Origin: Beijerinckiaceae bacterium
GTDB taxonomy: Bacteria > Pseudomonadota > Alphaproteobacteria > Rhizobiales > Beijerinckiaceae
Length of the DNA stretch: 64,000 bases
Direction of reading: 5' to 3'
Assembly (NCBI GenBank): GCA_947456505.1
Contig: CANGTC010000003.1
Coordinates: 19,170-83,169 of the forward strand
In this document: piece by piece, positions 1-8,586 of the stretch
How the letters are laid out: each line of letters begins with the position of its first letter
Position numbering within the stretch: the stretch's first letter is position 1
The notes under the pieces: generated by a model
Seen by the model: only the letters and a program-made list of their open reading frames with translations
Databases searched by the model: none
What the model was told of the DNA's origin: nothing
Program-made: the position numbers and the translations under genes

Positions 1-519
1 CTTGTCCTTGTAGATCAGCCCCTCGCGATAGAGCTGCACGAAGACCTTCAGGACGGCCTTGGACAGACCCTCGTCCATGGTGAAGCGTTCGCGGCTCCAG
101 TCGCAAGAGGCGCCGAGGCGCTTGAGCTGGTTGACGATGGTTCCACCGCTCTCCGCCTTCCAGGCCCAGACGCGCTCGAGGAAGGCCTCGCGGCCCATCT
201 CCCGGCGACCGGGCTCCTTGCGCTCCATGAGCTGGCGCTCGACGACCATCTGGGTCGCGATGCCCGCATGGTCCGTGCCTGGCTGCCAGAGCACGTCCTT
301 GCCGCGCATGCGCTCGAACCGGCACAGGATATCCTGCAACGTATTGTTGAGGGCGTGACCCATGTGAAGGGAGCCCGTCACATTGGGCGGGGGAATCACG
401 ATGCTGTATGGCGCGGCCCCCGCCCTGTCCGGGCGCCCGGCGCGGAAGGCCTGCGCCTCTTCCCAGGCTTGAGCGATGCGGCCTTCAACGGCGGCGGGAT
501 CGAAACTCTTGTCCATCAT
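1..519 (-). CDS. valS: Valyl-tRNA synthetase, N-terminal part (gene runs off the window)
   Basis: Class I aminoacyl-tRNA synthetase that charges tRNA-Val in the cytoplasm. The first 173 codons are present and the gene continues past position 1. Reading from 519, the protein starts [20 protein letters not shown] and carries the class I HIGH-type signature as [15 protein letters not shown] near residues 50–64, followed by [10 protein letters not shown], which is typical of ValRS. Two ATG codons are adjacent (519 and 516) and either could be the start. The gene follows the PopZ-like gene on the same strand, an order common in alphaproteobacteria. Identification is secure; only the N-terminal catalytic region can be judged. 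Confidence 0.96.
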   Translation of the reverse strand, partial: MMDKSFDPAAVEGRIAQAWEEAQAFRAGRPDRAGAAPYSIVIPPPNVTGSLHMGHALNNTLQDILCRFERMRGKDVLWQPGTDHAGIATQMVVERQLMERKEPGRREMGREAFLERVWAWKAESGGTIVNQLKRLGASCDWSRERFTMDEGLSKAVLKVFVQLYREGLIYKDK

Positions 520-687
520 GGCGTGAAACCGGGATTTCAGGGGCGCGCGTCGCTACGCAGGGTCGGGCCGTAGAAAGCGCGAGGACCCGCGACTGTCAAT
601 GTCGACGAAGGGAAAGCATGTCCGGAATTGAAAACGCAGCGCCAATGAAGCGCTGCGTTGAGGCTGATTAAATCTGGCCGGGAGCGC

Positions 688-1308
688 TCAGCGGCGTCCG
701 CGCGCCATTCGCTCGATCTCCTGACGCACCAGACGCTCGACGATTCCAGGCAGATTGTCATCGAGCCAGGTCTTGAGCATGGGACGCAGCATCTCGCGGA
801 CGCTGTCCTCGATCAGGCCGCCATTCTGCATCATCATGCTGGCGGCAAGCGCATTGAAGGATGAACTGACGCTGGCGTCTGCGCCCGCCGACAGGAGCGG
901 AGCGCTGGTCTGCTCCGGCTCAGCCGTGAAGGCCTCAGGCTCGTCAAAGCCGGGCTCCACCGGCTCAGGCGCCTGACGCGAGGGCGGGTCCAGATCGAGG
1001 CGAAAACCACTGCGATTTGGGCGTTGAGGCGCAGGCTCCAACGGCTCGCGATGGAAGGAATCCGCCTGCTGGACGGGGTGCTCCCGCCGCAGGCCCGGAC
1101 GCGGCGCCTCGAAGGATCCATAGGGAGCCGGGCCTGGTTGAGGCGCGGGCGAAACCGGACGCTGGGCGGCGGAAGACTGACGCGACAACGGCAGGACATC
1201 ATCATCAGCGATGATGCGACGAATAGAGGCCAGAATCTCCTCCATGGAGGGTTCATGGGCCCGCTGGTCGGCTGCCGTCTGCTGGTGAGCGGTTGACGCT
1301 GCATTCAT
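688..1308 (-). CDS. DUF2497 / PopZ-like polar organizing protein
   Basis: 206 aa. The N-terminus carries the family signature SMEEILASIRRIIADDD near residues 21–37, followed by a long Pro/Gln/Glu-rich low-complexity linker. The C-terminus has the conserved helical block (DSVREMLRPMLKTWLDDNLP, then VERLVRQEIERMARG). This matches the PopZ architecture of Caulobacter: N-terminal partner-binding helix, disordered linker, C-terminal oligomerisation helices. PopZ forms a polar matrix that anchors chromosome and cell-cycle proteins. Its place between tolC and valS is the usual alphaproteobacterial one. Whether this protein is a functional polar organizer here is inferred from family membership. Confidence 0.88.
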   Translation of the reverse strand: MNAASTAHQQTAADQRAHEPSMEEILASIRRIIADDDVLPLSRQSSAAQRPVSPAPQPGPAPYGSFEAPRPGLRREHPVQQADSFHREPLEPAPQRPNRSGFRLDLDPPSRQAPEPVEPGFDEPEAFTAEPEQTSAPLLSAGADASVSSSFNALAASMMMQNGGLIEDSVREMLRPMLKTWLDDNLPGIVERLVRQEIERMARGRR

Positions 1309-1481
1309 GATAAGAAACTCTTCAGGGCGTAAAAACCATCATGCACATGCGACGTGATCCTCCTCAACCCTGAGAGCGAATCGAAAGTGCATATCACACA
1401 ACTTTCTCACCTCTGACGCATGTGGGTCAACGCGCAAGCGCCAAACGATTGGGCGAGCACCCACAAAAATCGAGGTCACCT

Positions 1482-3005
1482 CTAGTTGCCATCAGGCGTC
1501 CGCGTGCCAATCCACTTGTCCTTGACTTGATCGAAGTGCAGCGTGGAATCGTAGGTCATGACGCGAAGCGACAGAATGGCTGCGGAAAGCTGCCCAGTCG
1601 CCGCAAGCAGCGCATAAGACGCCACCACCTGGTTTCTTTGCGCCGTGACAAGGCTGACCCGGGAGTTCAACAGGGTCTGCTGGGCGTTCAACACATCGAG
1701 CGTCGTGCGCTGGCCGACCTTCGCCTCCTCGCGCACGCCCGCCAAGGCGATTTCATTGGCCCGCACCTGCGCCTGAAAGGACTGGATCGTCAATTTTGTG
1801 GTCTGAAAGCCGCCCCAAGCGGCGATGACGCCGGACCGCACGAGTTCGCGCTGCTGGTCCGCCTGCAGGCGCGCCTGACCAACCAGTTCCTTTGCCTGAC
1901 GGATCGCCGAATAAGTCGCCCCGCCCTCGTAAAGCGGAACGTTCAGCGTGGCCACTGCGGACAGGGATTTCGTTTGGTAATTGGGAAATCCGCTTGGCTC
2001 CCGGTTGACGGAGGCCGTCCCGGTGGCGGTGAGCGTCGGCAACAAGGCCCCTTCCTGTACGGTGACGTTCAAGGCGGCGACGTCGACCGCATGAAGCGCT
2101 GCGAGGATTCTCGGGTGCTCCTTCTGCGACAAGGCGAGCGCGGCCTCGAGGCTGGGCGGCAGCAGGATTTCGACGGGACGGGCGGGCTCGAGTTGACGCG
2201 GCTGCTCGCCGATCACCTGGCGGTAGATCGCGATGCTGTTCTGCAAATCGAACCGCGCCTGAAACGCGTTGGCCTGCCCCTGAGCGAGGGAGGCTTGAGA
2301 TTGCGCAACGTCGGTGCGCGTCACCTCTCCCACCTGAAAGCGATCTTCGGTCTGCTTGAGCTGTTCTTTCAGAACATCGACGTTGTTATTTTGCAATTGC
2401 AAGAGGGCGGTGTCCCGCAACACATTCATATAGGCGGTGGAGGCCGCCACGAGAGTTTCCTGCTCAGACAGGCGAAGCGTCTCGCGGGACTGCATCACGG
2501 TGGATTCCGCCTGTCGAACGGTGTTGCCTGTCCGACCACCATTATAAAGGGTCTGCGTCACAGAAACCGTATTGACCCTCGGCAGCGTGTTGGAATCTAT
2601 TTTGATCAATCCACGATCAACCGTCTTGGTCGCGGCAAGGCCGATACTTGATGACGCCGACAAAACAGGTCGCCATCCAGCGGTGGCGCGAGGCACGCCC
2701 TCGTCCGCCGCGCGCGTCGCCGCACGCTGCTGATTGAGATCGGGATTATATCCATAAGCCTTGGCGAGCGCTCCCGACATGGATTCCGCCCGGGCGGTGC
2801 GAACCGTCCCTGCAGATGCGACGAAAAATGTGACAAGCGAAAGCGCGCCAGAGAGCAGGAGCCGCTTCCTGACGCTCGACTGAAGACATGAGCATGCGTT
2901 AGCCCGACGCAGAGCGTCGTTCGATACTTGGGTCACCGTGAACGGCTCCGGCTCTTGGGAGAGAAGGTGAAAAAAACGGAAAAGAGGAAGGCTAGACTCA
3001 ATCAA
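1482..3005 (-). CDS. tolC: TolC family outer membrane efflux/secretion channel
   Basis: Up to 507 aa. After a hydrophobic export segment (RKRLLLSGALSLVTFF, ending near TARA) the mature protein begins ESMSGALAKAYGYNPDLNQQ, the classic TolC opening. Later parts show the OEP repeat pattern: coiled-coil stretches, a LYNGGRTGNTVRQAES block near residue 160 and a matching LYEGGATYSAIRQAKE block near residue 355. It should form the trimeric outer-membrane/periplasmic duct used by type I secretion and RND pumps. The start at 3005 may be too early: a GTG near 2940 preceded by GGAG gives a more ordinary signal peptide. No pump or membrane fusion protein is nearby, so it is probably a shared channel. 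Confidence 0.93.
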   Translation of the reverse strand: MIESSLPLFRFFHLLSQEPEPFTVTQVSNDALRRANACSCLQSSVRKRLLLSGALSLVTFFVASAGTVRTARAESMSGALAKAYGYNPDLNQQRAATRAADEGVPRATAGWRPVLSASSSIGLAATKTVDRGLIKIDSNTLPRVNTVSVTQTLYNGGRTGNTVRQAESTVMQSRETLRLSEQETLVAASTAYMNVLRDTALLQLQNNNVDVLKEQLKQTEDRFQVGEVTRTDVAQSQASLAQGQANAFQARFDLQNSIAIYRQVIGEQPRQLEPARPVEILLPPSLEAALALSQKEHPRILAALHAVDVAALNVTVQEGALLPTLTATGTASVNREPSGFPNYQTKSLSAVATLNVPLYEGGATYSAIRQAKELVGQARLQADQQRELVRSGVIAAWGGFQTTKLTIQSFQAQVRANEIALAGVREEAKVGQRTTLDVLNAQQTLLNSRVSLVTAQRNQVVASYALLAATGQLSAAILSLRVMTYDSTLHFDQVKDKWIGTRTPDGN

Positions 3006-3065
3006 CGACGGCGACGGTCACGACTCTAACGCAATGACCGTCAATTGATATGTTGCAATGAGATT

Positions 3066-3084
3066 GCTTAATTTAAATTTAAGC
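3066..3084. repeat. AT-rich 19-bp imperfect dyad between pcm-like gene and tolC
   Basis: The sequence reads GCTTAATTTAAATTTAAGC; outer arms GCTTAA/TTAAGC are perfectly complementary and only three central positions break the symmetry. It sits in the AT-rich spacer between the methyltransferase stop and the tolC start, so it could be an operator for tolC. No role is established. Confidence 0.35.
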
Positions 3085-3114
3085 AGCAGTTGTAACAATG
3101 CTACTGCGGAAGCT

Positions 3115-3810
3115 TCAGAATACGAACGCCGCCTTGCGAGCGAAACCGTCCAGAGACGGAGCGGCGGCGTCGAAAAGAAAGCGGGAGCTGACATCGGAGC
3201 CGATACGGTCAAAACGCACCGCCTTCGCCGAGCGACCGACCTGTCCTGGCGCGCGCATGACGCAAACAAGACGCCCACCTGGCGCCAATTGCGCGAACAG
3301 AGCCTCAAGGCCCTGCTCCACCGCGCCATTGACCAGAATTACGTCGAATGGCCCCTCAGCCGCAGCGCCCTCAGCAAGAGGCCCGGCGACCGTGCGGATG
3401 GACTCAAGCCCAAGTGCGGCGGCATTGGCGGCAGTGGCGGCGCTGAAGGCCTGTGTAGCTTCGAGCGCGACGACCGAGCCCGCCAAATGAGCGAGGATGG
3501 CCGCTGAATAACCGCAGCCGCCCGCCACATCCAGCACCCTGGAGCCCTTCTCTATGTCCGCCGCCTGAAGCAGACGGGCCAGCACCATCGGCGTCAACAG
3601 GGAGCGGCTGACGCCCTCGCGCGTCACCGTCTGTGGAGCGTCGGAGTAGACGACCGCCAGATCGGCGGAGGCGAGGAACATTTCTCTCGGCGTGACCATG
3701 AAGGCGTCAAGCACCGCAAGATCCGTCACCTCGAAGGTCCGCAACTGACAATCCGCCATTGTCTTGCGGCGGTCGGCGGGCAGGGTCGAAACGGGCGAGA
3801 AGTCGAGCAT
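3115..3810 (-). CDS. Protein-L-isoaspartate O-methyltransferase-like protein
   Basis: 231 aa (217 aa if it begins at the internal Met 18, MADCQLRTFEV). The Rossmann methyltransferase core is clear: VLDVAGGCGYSAAILAHL as the SAM loop near residues 93–110, an acidic strand end (VVALEAT) and PFDVILVNGAVEQGLEALF followed by LAPGGRLVCVM. It aligns by eye with the PCMT family encoded next to tolC in many alphaproteobacteria. Canonical enzymes have a Ser-Gln-Pro substrate segment before the SAM loop; here the corresponding region reads EGVSRSLLTPMVL, so isoaspartyl repair activity is uncertain. It lies just upstream of tolC on the same strand with about 110 bp between. Confidence 0.82.
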   Translation of the reverse strand: MLDFSPVSTLPADRRKTMADCQLRTFEVTDLAVLDAFMVTPREMFLASADLAVVYSDAPQTVTREGVSRSLLTPMVLARLLQAADIEKGSRVLDVAGGCGYSAAILAHLAGSVVALEATQAFSAATAANAAALGLESIRTVAGPLAEGAAAEGPFDVILVNGAVEQGLEALFAQLAPGGRLVCVMRAPGQVGRSAKAVRFDRIGSDVSSRFLFDAAAPSLDGFARKAAFVF

Positions 3811-3893
3811 GGCGGGGCTCCAAAAAGAAGCGCGCTTTATACGGAGCGCGCGGCCTTCTGTCCATGGCGGTGAGGCTCAACCTTTCGCCAGTC

Positions 3894-4337
3894 TTAACCC
3901 TTCAGTCGCTTGTTGCATTCGCTGTAGTAGCCGCCGCCCTTTTTGATCCAGGGCAGACCGCCATTGGCGCCGGAGGCCTTGTTGGCCTGGTATTGGTCTC
4001 GGCAGGTATGCATGCGGGCCGTGCCCGGCTTTTCGCTGGCGTATTTCCCCGAAACCGTTGTCGGGAAAACGGCGGCGGCAGGCGTAGATGCGGCCGCCGG
4101 TTTCAGCGGATTGGCGGCGGTGGAGCCGCCGGGGCTTGCTGCGGGCTGCACAGTGGCGTCAGCGCTGCATTGGGTCTTGCGGAAATCATTCCATTTCATT
4201 CCGCCGAGGGAGCCGGCCGTTTGCGCTTCCTTATATTTGGCGCTGCATTCTTTCGCTGTAAGCGCCTGGGCGGGAGCGCCCGCCGCGCCGAGCGCCAGAC
4301 CAAAGAGAACCGCGCCGAAGGTGATCCGAACCAGCAT
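3894..4337 (-). CDS. Small exported protein with two Cys-bounded repeat units
   Basis: 147 aa from the ATG at 4337, chosen because GAGGAG stands 7 bases upstream; a GTG at 4352 would add five residues. A signal peptide (MLVRITFGAVLFGLALGAAG, cleavage near AQA) is followed by two similar modules, one from ECSAKYKEAQTAGSLGGMKW to TQC and one from TCRDQYQANKASGANGGLPW to SEC, joined by an Ala/Pro/Thr-rich linker. Each unit has a Cys at either end and a central GG-x-x-W, suggesting a disulfide-closed repeat in the periplasm. The type resembles hypothetical proteins common in Hyphomicrobiales; no function can be named. Confidence 0.72.
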   Translation of the reverse strand: MLVRITFGAVLFGLALGAAGAPAQALTAKECSAKYKEAQTAGSLGGMKWNDFRKTQCSADATVQPAASPGGSTAANPLKPAAASTPAAAVFPTTVSGKYASEKPGTARMHTCRDQYQANKASGANGGLPWIKKGGGYYSECNKRLKG

Positions 4338-4352
4338 GCTCCGTCTCCTCAC

Positions 4353-4643
4353 TTGGACGAGGCCAGCCGCGCCGTGCGCGATTGTCTCGAAAACTCAGGC
4401 CTTTCGCCTTTACCCCTTGCAGAAGAACATCCGGCCCACCCCGAACGAACTGTCCGTGAACGAACGAAGCGCCTGAACGATCCCGTTACGCAAGCAAAAC
4501 ACCATAGCGCAATCGGATGATGATGATCACCCGAAAACTGAACCAAATGTAAATTTCAACGAAAGCCAGGCCCAAAGCGAGGGCGCTTGTCGCCAACCCT
4601 CCAACGCTCCACATCAAGGACGGCGCTCCAAGGGATTGATCGC
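4353..4643. other. Non-coding spacer between divergent genes
   Basis: About 290 bases between the exported-repeat gene (minus) and the EcsC gene (plus). It should hold both promoters. I see no strong hairpin, palindrome or recognisable small gene. Confidence 0.5.
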
Positions 4644-5513
4644 ATGAACGAAATCATAGCCACGCCCGTCGAAGCCATCGAATGGAGCTTGACCGATCAA
4701 GCCGCGCTCGTGCGCGCTGTGGAGGCGCTCGAAAAGGTCACCATCGCCACCAGGCTCACCAACCTGCTGGGTCGCCAGATGGCTGCTGTCGGCCATCTGA
4801 TGCCGGAACGTGTCCGCTCCGCCGCAAGTCTTGCAGCCAATCTGGCGCTGCGCTCCGCCATGGGCGCGGCTTTGCGCAGCCTGCGCGAAGGCCAAAGGCC
4901 TGCCTCATCGCGTTTTCACAAGGCAGCTCTCGCAGCCTCGGGCGCGGCGGGTGGAGCGCTGGGATTTGTCGCCCTGCCCTTCGAGATCCCCGCGTCGACG
5001 GTCCTTTTGTTGCGCGCCATCGCCGACGTGGCGCGGGCGGAGGGCGAGGACATCGCAGATCCGCAAACCGCGCTCGCCTGCCTTGAGGTTTTCGCGCTGG
5101 GCGGGCGCACCCAGGCGGACGACTATCTGAACAGCAGTTACTTCGCGATCAGGACCCTTCTGGCCCGCAGCATGGCGGACGCCAGCCGCTATGTGATCGA
5201 AAAGGGCTTGGTGGACGAGGCGGCGCCGGTTCTCGTGAAGCTGGCCTCCAAGATCGCCGCCCGCTTTGGCGTCGCGCTCTCCCAGAAAATGGCGGCGCAG
5301 GCGATCCCCGTGATCGGCGCCATGGGCGGAGCTGCGGTCAATCTGGCATTTCTCCAGCATTTCGAGCAGATCGCGGAAGGTCACTTTACCGTGAGGCGAT
5401 TGGAGCGGGTCTATGGCGCCGATCCCGTGCGCGCCGCATATGAAAGGCTTCGGATAGAGGCCCTAGCTCAGGGGCCATCGTCCGCTTCACCCGAAGCTAG
5501 CGCATCGGGTTGA
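4644..5513 (+). CDS. EcsC family protein
   Basis: 289 aa from the ATG at 4644, which has AAGGGA 8 bases upstream; an in-frame TTG at 4587 is possible but less likely. The protein shows the EcsC-family pattern: an N-terminal helical region (LTNLLGRQMAAVGHLMPE), a glycine/alanine-rich hydrophobic segment (ASGAAGGALGFVALPFEIP), VLLLRAIADVARAEGED and a C-terminal hydrophobic stretch AIPVIGAMGGAAVNLAFLQH. Proteins of this family are membrane-associated and their biochemical role is unsettled. It stands alone, diverging from the exported-repeat gene, and overlaps nothing. Confidence 0.8.
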   Translation: MNEIIATPVEAIEWSLTDQAALVRAVEALEKVTIATRLTNLLGRQMAAVGHLMPERVRSAASLAANLALRSAMGAALRSLREGQRPASSRFHKAALAASGAAGGALGFVALPFEIPASTVLLLRAIADVARAEGEDIADPQTALACLEVFALGGRTQADDYLNSSYFAIRTLLARSMADASRYVIEKGLVDEAAPVLVKLASKIAARFGVALSQKMAAQAIPVIGAMGGAAVNLAFLQHFEQIAEGHFTVRRLERVYGADPVRAAYERLRIEALAQGPSSASPEASASG

Positions 5514-5563
5514 CATCAAGCCCCCACCTCCTGATTGTTCGCGCAATCCAACGGGAGGTATCC

Positions 5564-6601
5564 ATGTCCCTGCGCCTGAAGCGCTTTGTCTGCGTCACTC
5601 TGGCCCTTGTCGCGCCAGCCATTTTCCAGACGGCCGCAGCCGACCCCGTCGAGGATTTCTACAAGGGCAAAAACCTTGAGATGGTCGTCCCAACCTCGCC
5701 CGGGGGAGATTATGACATTCGCGGCCGCCTCGTGTCGCGCCATATCGGCCGCTTCATTCCCGGGAACCCTTCCGTCGTGGTGCGCAACATGCCAGGCGGC
5801 CTGGGCGTCGCCGCCGCCAATTATCTGGCGCGGGTGGCGCCCCGTGATGGAACCGTTCTGCACGCCATCTTTCAGAACATGCCAGTCTTGCAGGCGATCG
5901 GCTCACAGGGCGTCGAATTTGACGTGCGCCGCTTCGGCTGGATCGGCAACACAACCAACAGCCCCAATGTCATCAACTCCTGGCACACCACGGGCATCAA
6001 GACCATTCAGGATGTAATGACGCGAGAACTGGTCGTGGGCGCCCCCGGAGCCGCCTCCACGTCTTACATCTATCCGGCCGCCCTGAATGCGCTGGTCGGA
6101 ACCAGGTTCAAGATTGTCGCGGGCTATCCCGGCGGCAACGATGTGAATCTCGCCATGGAGAAGGGCGAAGTGGGCGGGCGCGGCTCGAACAGCTGGGCGT
6201 CCTGGAAGAGCGGCCATCCCCATTGGCTGGCGGAAAAGAAAGTCACGATCCTCGTCCAGATCGGACTTCAGCGCGCGCCTGATCTGCCGGATGTGCCGCT
6301 CATGTTTGAGCTGGCCAAGAACGATGAGGACCGACAGGTGCTCACCTTCATGTCCGCCGACATGGGCATTTCGCGCGCCTTCGTCACCACCTATGACGTG
6401 CCCCCCGCCCGTCTGGACGCCCTGCGCAGCGCTTTCGACAAGATGATCAAGGATCCCGAATTCTTGGCCGAAGCCGAAAAGATGAAGATGGACATCAGCC
6501 CCTCGACGGGTCTTGAGGCGCAGAAGGTGGCCGAAAGCATGCTCTCCATGCCCGCCAATATCGTGCAGCGCGCCAAGGTGCTGTTTGAACCGGGGAAATG
6601 A
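5564..6601 (+). CDS. Bug/TTT-type periplasmic receptor, 'FYKGK' subtype
   Basis: 345 aa from the ATG at 5564, preceded by GGGAGG. Signal peptide MSLRLKRFVCVTLALVAPAI with cleavage near AAA; mature start DPVEDFYKGKNLEMVVPTSP. Family hallmarks are PGGDYDIRGRLVSRHIGRFI, VVVRNMPGGLGVAAANYL, PRDGTVLHA and GYPGGNDVNLAMEKGEVGGR. Such proteins bind carboxylates or other small organic solutes in the periplasm for tripartite tricarboxylate transporters; no TctA or TctB gene lies nearby, so ligand and partner are unknown. It shares this subtype with the receptors at 57491 and 61114 and converges on a classic Bug receptor at 6635. Confidence 0.88.
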   Translation: MSLRLKRFVCVTLALVAPAIFQTAAADPVEDFYKGKNLEMVVPTSPGGDYDIRGRLVSRHIGRFIPGNPSVVVRNMPGGLGVAAANYLARVAPRDGTVLHAIFQNMPVLQAIGSQGVEFDVRRFGWIGNTTNSPNVINSWHTTGIKTIQDVMTRELVVGAPGAASTSYIYPAALNALVGTRFKIVAGYPGGNDVNLAMEKGEVGGRGSNSWASWKSGHPHWLAEKKVTILVQIGLQRAPDLPDVPLMFELAKNDEDRQVLTFMSADMGISRAFVTTYDVPPARLDALRSAFDKMIKDPEFLAEAEKMKMDISPSTGLEAQKVAESMLSMPANIVQRAKVLFEPGK

Positions 6602-6634
6602 GGGGTGGGGCGGCGCCGCTCGCCCGCTCCACGG

Positions 6635-7621
6635 TCACTTCTTCTTCATTCCCAACAGCTTCGCCAGCGCGTCCACCTGATCAAGCTGCGCCTGCACCGA
6701 GGCCTCGAGTTCGGCGACGCCGCCGGGGGCTGGCGTCTGGCCGCTCGCGGTCAGGCGGTCGAGCACGGTCTGATCCTTCATGACCTCCACAAAGTCCTGG
6801 CCGATGCGTCGGCGCAGATCGAGCGGCATCCTGGCGGGGCCGAACACGCCTGAGAGGCCATCAAGCTGCAATGAGGGCACGCCCAGTTCGCCCGCCGTAG
6901 GCACATCCGGCAGAGCGGCGACGCGCTCGCGCGCGCCTATCGCCACAACGCGAACCTGCCCGCCTTCGGCTGTCGGACGCACTGCGGCATAGGAGCTGAA
7001 GATGACGTTCAGCCGCCCCTCGGCCAGATCTGGCATGGCCTGCACCACGTCCTTGTAGGGCACCTTCTGGATATCGATGCCCTCGGATTTCAGGAAGCCG
7101 TCAAAGACAAACTCCGAAATTCCCTGAGGCACCGCAGCGTTCAGCTTTCCGGGATTGGCGCGCGCCCGGGCCATGAAACTCTTCAGGTCCGCATCCCCGT
7201 CCTTCGACGACAGCGTGACCGCCATGAGGGTGTTGGCGATACGCGCGACGGGCAGAACATCCCTTTTGAAATCATAGGGCGTCTTTTCAAGCATGTAGGG
7301 GTGCACCGTATAGGAGCCTACTCCCACGAAAAGCAGAACGTGATCGTCGTTGGCGTTGATGAAGGAGGTCATCGCCAGGATGCCGTCGCCGCCCGGACGG
7401 TTCTCGATCACAACCGGATGTCCCCAGCGCGCCGCCAGTTTATCGCTAACCAGCCGCGCTCCGACGTCAATGCCCGACCCCGGCCCAAAGGGCAGAATGA
7501 AGCGCACAGGGCGGGTCGGCCAAGGCCCGGGCGTCTGCGCAAGGGCGCGCTCAGGGGCGAATAACGCGGCGGACATAATGGATAGAATGAAGATGAACGC
7601 CGCAGCCAGGCGTCGCGCCAT
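6635..7621 (-). CDS. Bug family tripartite tricarboxylate transporter substrate-binding protein
   Basis: 328 aa with signal peptide MARRLAAAFIFILSIMSAAL, cleavage near ALA. The mature N-terminus WPTRPVRFILPFGPGSGIDV is the classic Bug opening, followed by VVIENRPGGDGILAM, LLFVGVGSYTVHP, the VPYKDVVQAMPDLAEGRLNV domain-2 motif and AALPDVPTAGELG. It is a Venus-flytrap periplasmic receptor with no membrane subunits in the window. It reads away from lexA, and the 254-bp spacer between them contains the SOS box assigned to lexA; whether this gene shares that control is unknown. Confidence 0.9.
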   Translation of the reverse strand: MARRLAAAFIFILSIMSAALFAPERALAQTPGPWPTRPVRFILPFGPGSGIDVGARLVSDKLAARWGHPVVIENRPGGDGILAMTSFINANDDHVLLFVGVGSYTVHPYMLEKTPYDFKRDVLPVARIANTLMAVTLSSKDGDADLKSFMARARANPGKLNAAVPQGISEFVFDGFLKSEGIDIQKVPYKDVVQAMPDLAEGRLNVIFSSYAAVRPTAEGGQVRVVAIGARERVAALPDVPTAGELGVPSLQLDGLSGVFGPARMPLDLRRRIGQDFVEVMKDQTVLDRLTASGQTPAPGGVAELEASVQAQLDQVDALAKLLGMKKK

Positions 7622-7748
7622 GATTCCCTCCCGTGATTCGGTGTGCGCGCGGCTCTGCGGCCGCCTTCGACACCGCCATTCTTATCCAGATCGTAGCATT
7701 CAGCTTAGGCAAATCAATAGATTATGTCATTTTTCGCCCCCACTTGCG

Positions 7749-7763
7749 GAACGCACCGCGAAC
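7749..7763 (+). promoter_or_regulatory. SOS box (LexA operator), GAAC-N7-GAAC
   Basis: GAACGCACCGCGAAC is the inverse orientation of the alphaproteobacterial LexA site GTTC-N7-GTTC. It lies 113 bp upstream of the lexA ATG and supports autoregulation. A weaker GTTC-N7-GTTT stands at 7775–7789, twelve bases further downstream. Confidence 0.8.
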
Positions 7764-7875
7764 ATATAGTGTTCGTTCACGCTTTGTTTAAGCGTTTCCC
7801 GCAGTCTTCCCTACGGATCCCCGTTTGCGAATCTCTGCGCGCCGGCCATCGGGACGGGACCTTCGAGAGGACGCC

Positions 7876-8586
7876 ATGCTGACGAAAAAACAGAGTGAGC
7901 TGCTACGCTTCATCAACGAGCGGCTCAAGGAAGATGGGGTGCCCCCCTCTTTCGACGAAATGAAGGAAGCGCTGGACCTGCGCTCCAAATCCGGAATCCA
8001 TCGCCTGATCATGGCCCTTGAGGAGCGTGGCTTCATCCGCCGCCTGCCGAACCGGGCCCGCGCCCTTGAGGTGCTGCGCCTGCCCGAGTCCTCGACGCCC
8101 GCCCCCGGCGCGCGCGGCGGCAAGTTCTCACCCTCCGTCATCGAGGGCGATCTGGGCCGTATCCGCCAAACCAACACGGTACCGATCCCCGGCGACGACA
8201 GCGGCTCAGTTTCAATCCCGGTCATGGGGCGCATCGCGGCGGGCACGCCCATCAGCGCCATCCAGAGCCGTAGCCACACCATCGGCATGCCTGCCGACAT
8301 GCTTGGGCTTGGCGACCATTTCGCACTGGAGGTGCGCGGCGACTCCATGATCGAGGCGGGCATACTCGATCAGGATGTGGTCATCATCCGCAAGCAGGAC
8401 ACGGCCGAGACCGGCGACATCGTGGTGGCCCTCATCGATGACGAGGAGGCGACTTTGAAGCGCCTGCGCAAACGCGGCGCCTCCATCGCGCTGGAGGCGG
8501 CCAACCCCGCCTACGAGACCCGGATCTTCGGACCCGACCGGATCCGCATTCAGGGTCGGCTCGTGAGCCTGATCCGGAAGTACTGA
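7876..8586 (+). CDS. lexA: LexA repressor
   Basis: 236 aa from the ATG at 7876, with GAGAGG upstream. The N-terminal winged helix ([17 protein letters not shown] to about residue 65) is followed by an alphaproteobacterium-style longer linker and the S24 latent protease domain. Visible catalytic parts are the Ala122–Gly123 cleavage site in GRIAAGTP, the nucleophile Ser157 in [10 protein letters not shown] and the general base Lys195 in EATLKRLRK. LexA represses the DNA-damage regulon and cleaves itself with RecA filaments. The gene has its own SOS box (7749–7763). Its stop codon abuts the stop codon of the convergent comEC gene with no spacer. Confidence 0.98.
   Translation: MLTKKQSELLRFINERLKEDGVPPSFDEMKEALDLRSKSGIHRLIMALEERGFIRRLPNRARALEVLRLPESSTPAPGARGGKFSPSVIEGDLGRIRQTNTVPIPGDDSGSVSIPVMGRIAAGTPISAIQSRSHTIGMPADMLGLGDHFALEVRGDSMIEAGILDQDVVIIRKQDTAETGDIVVALIDDEEATLKRLRKRGASIALEAANPAYETRIFGPDRIRIQGRLVSLIRKY

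Noticed and set aside
1354-1383. Further TGATCC hexamer upstream of the PopZ-like gene
   Set aside because: At the N18 position the sequence is AATCGA rather than TA-, and it points away from the adjacent minus-strand gene.
1418-1475. TGTGGGT / ACCCACA inverted repeat downstream of tolC
   Set aside because: The arms are more than 30 bases apart and no T-run follows, so a terminator or structured RNA is not supported.
1422-2651. 409-codon open frame on the plus strand
   Set aside because: It lies wholly opposite tolC, has no recognisable domain and arises from the GC-rich codon bias of the real gene.
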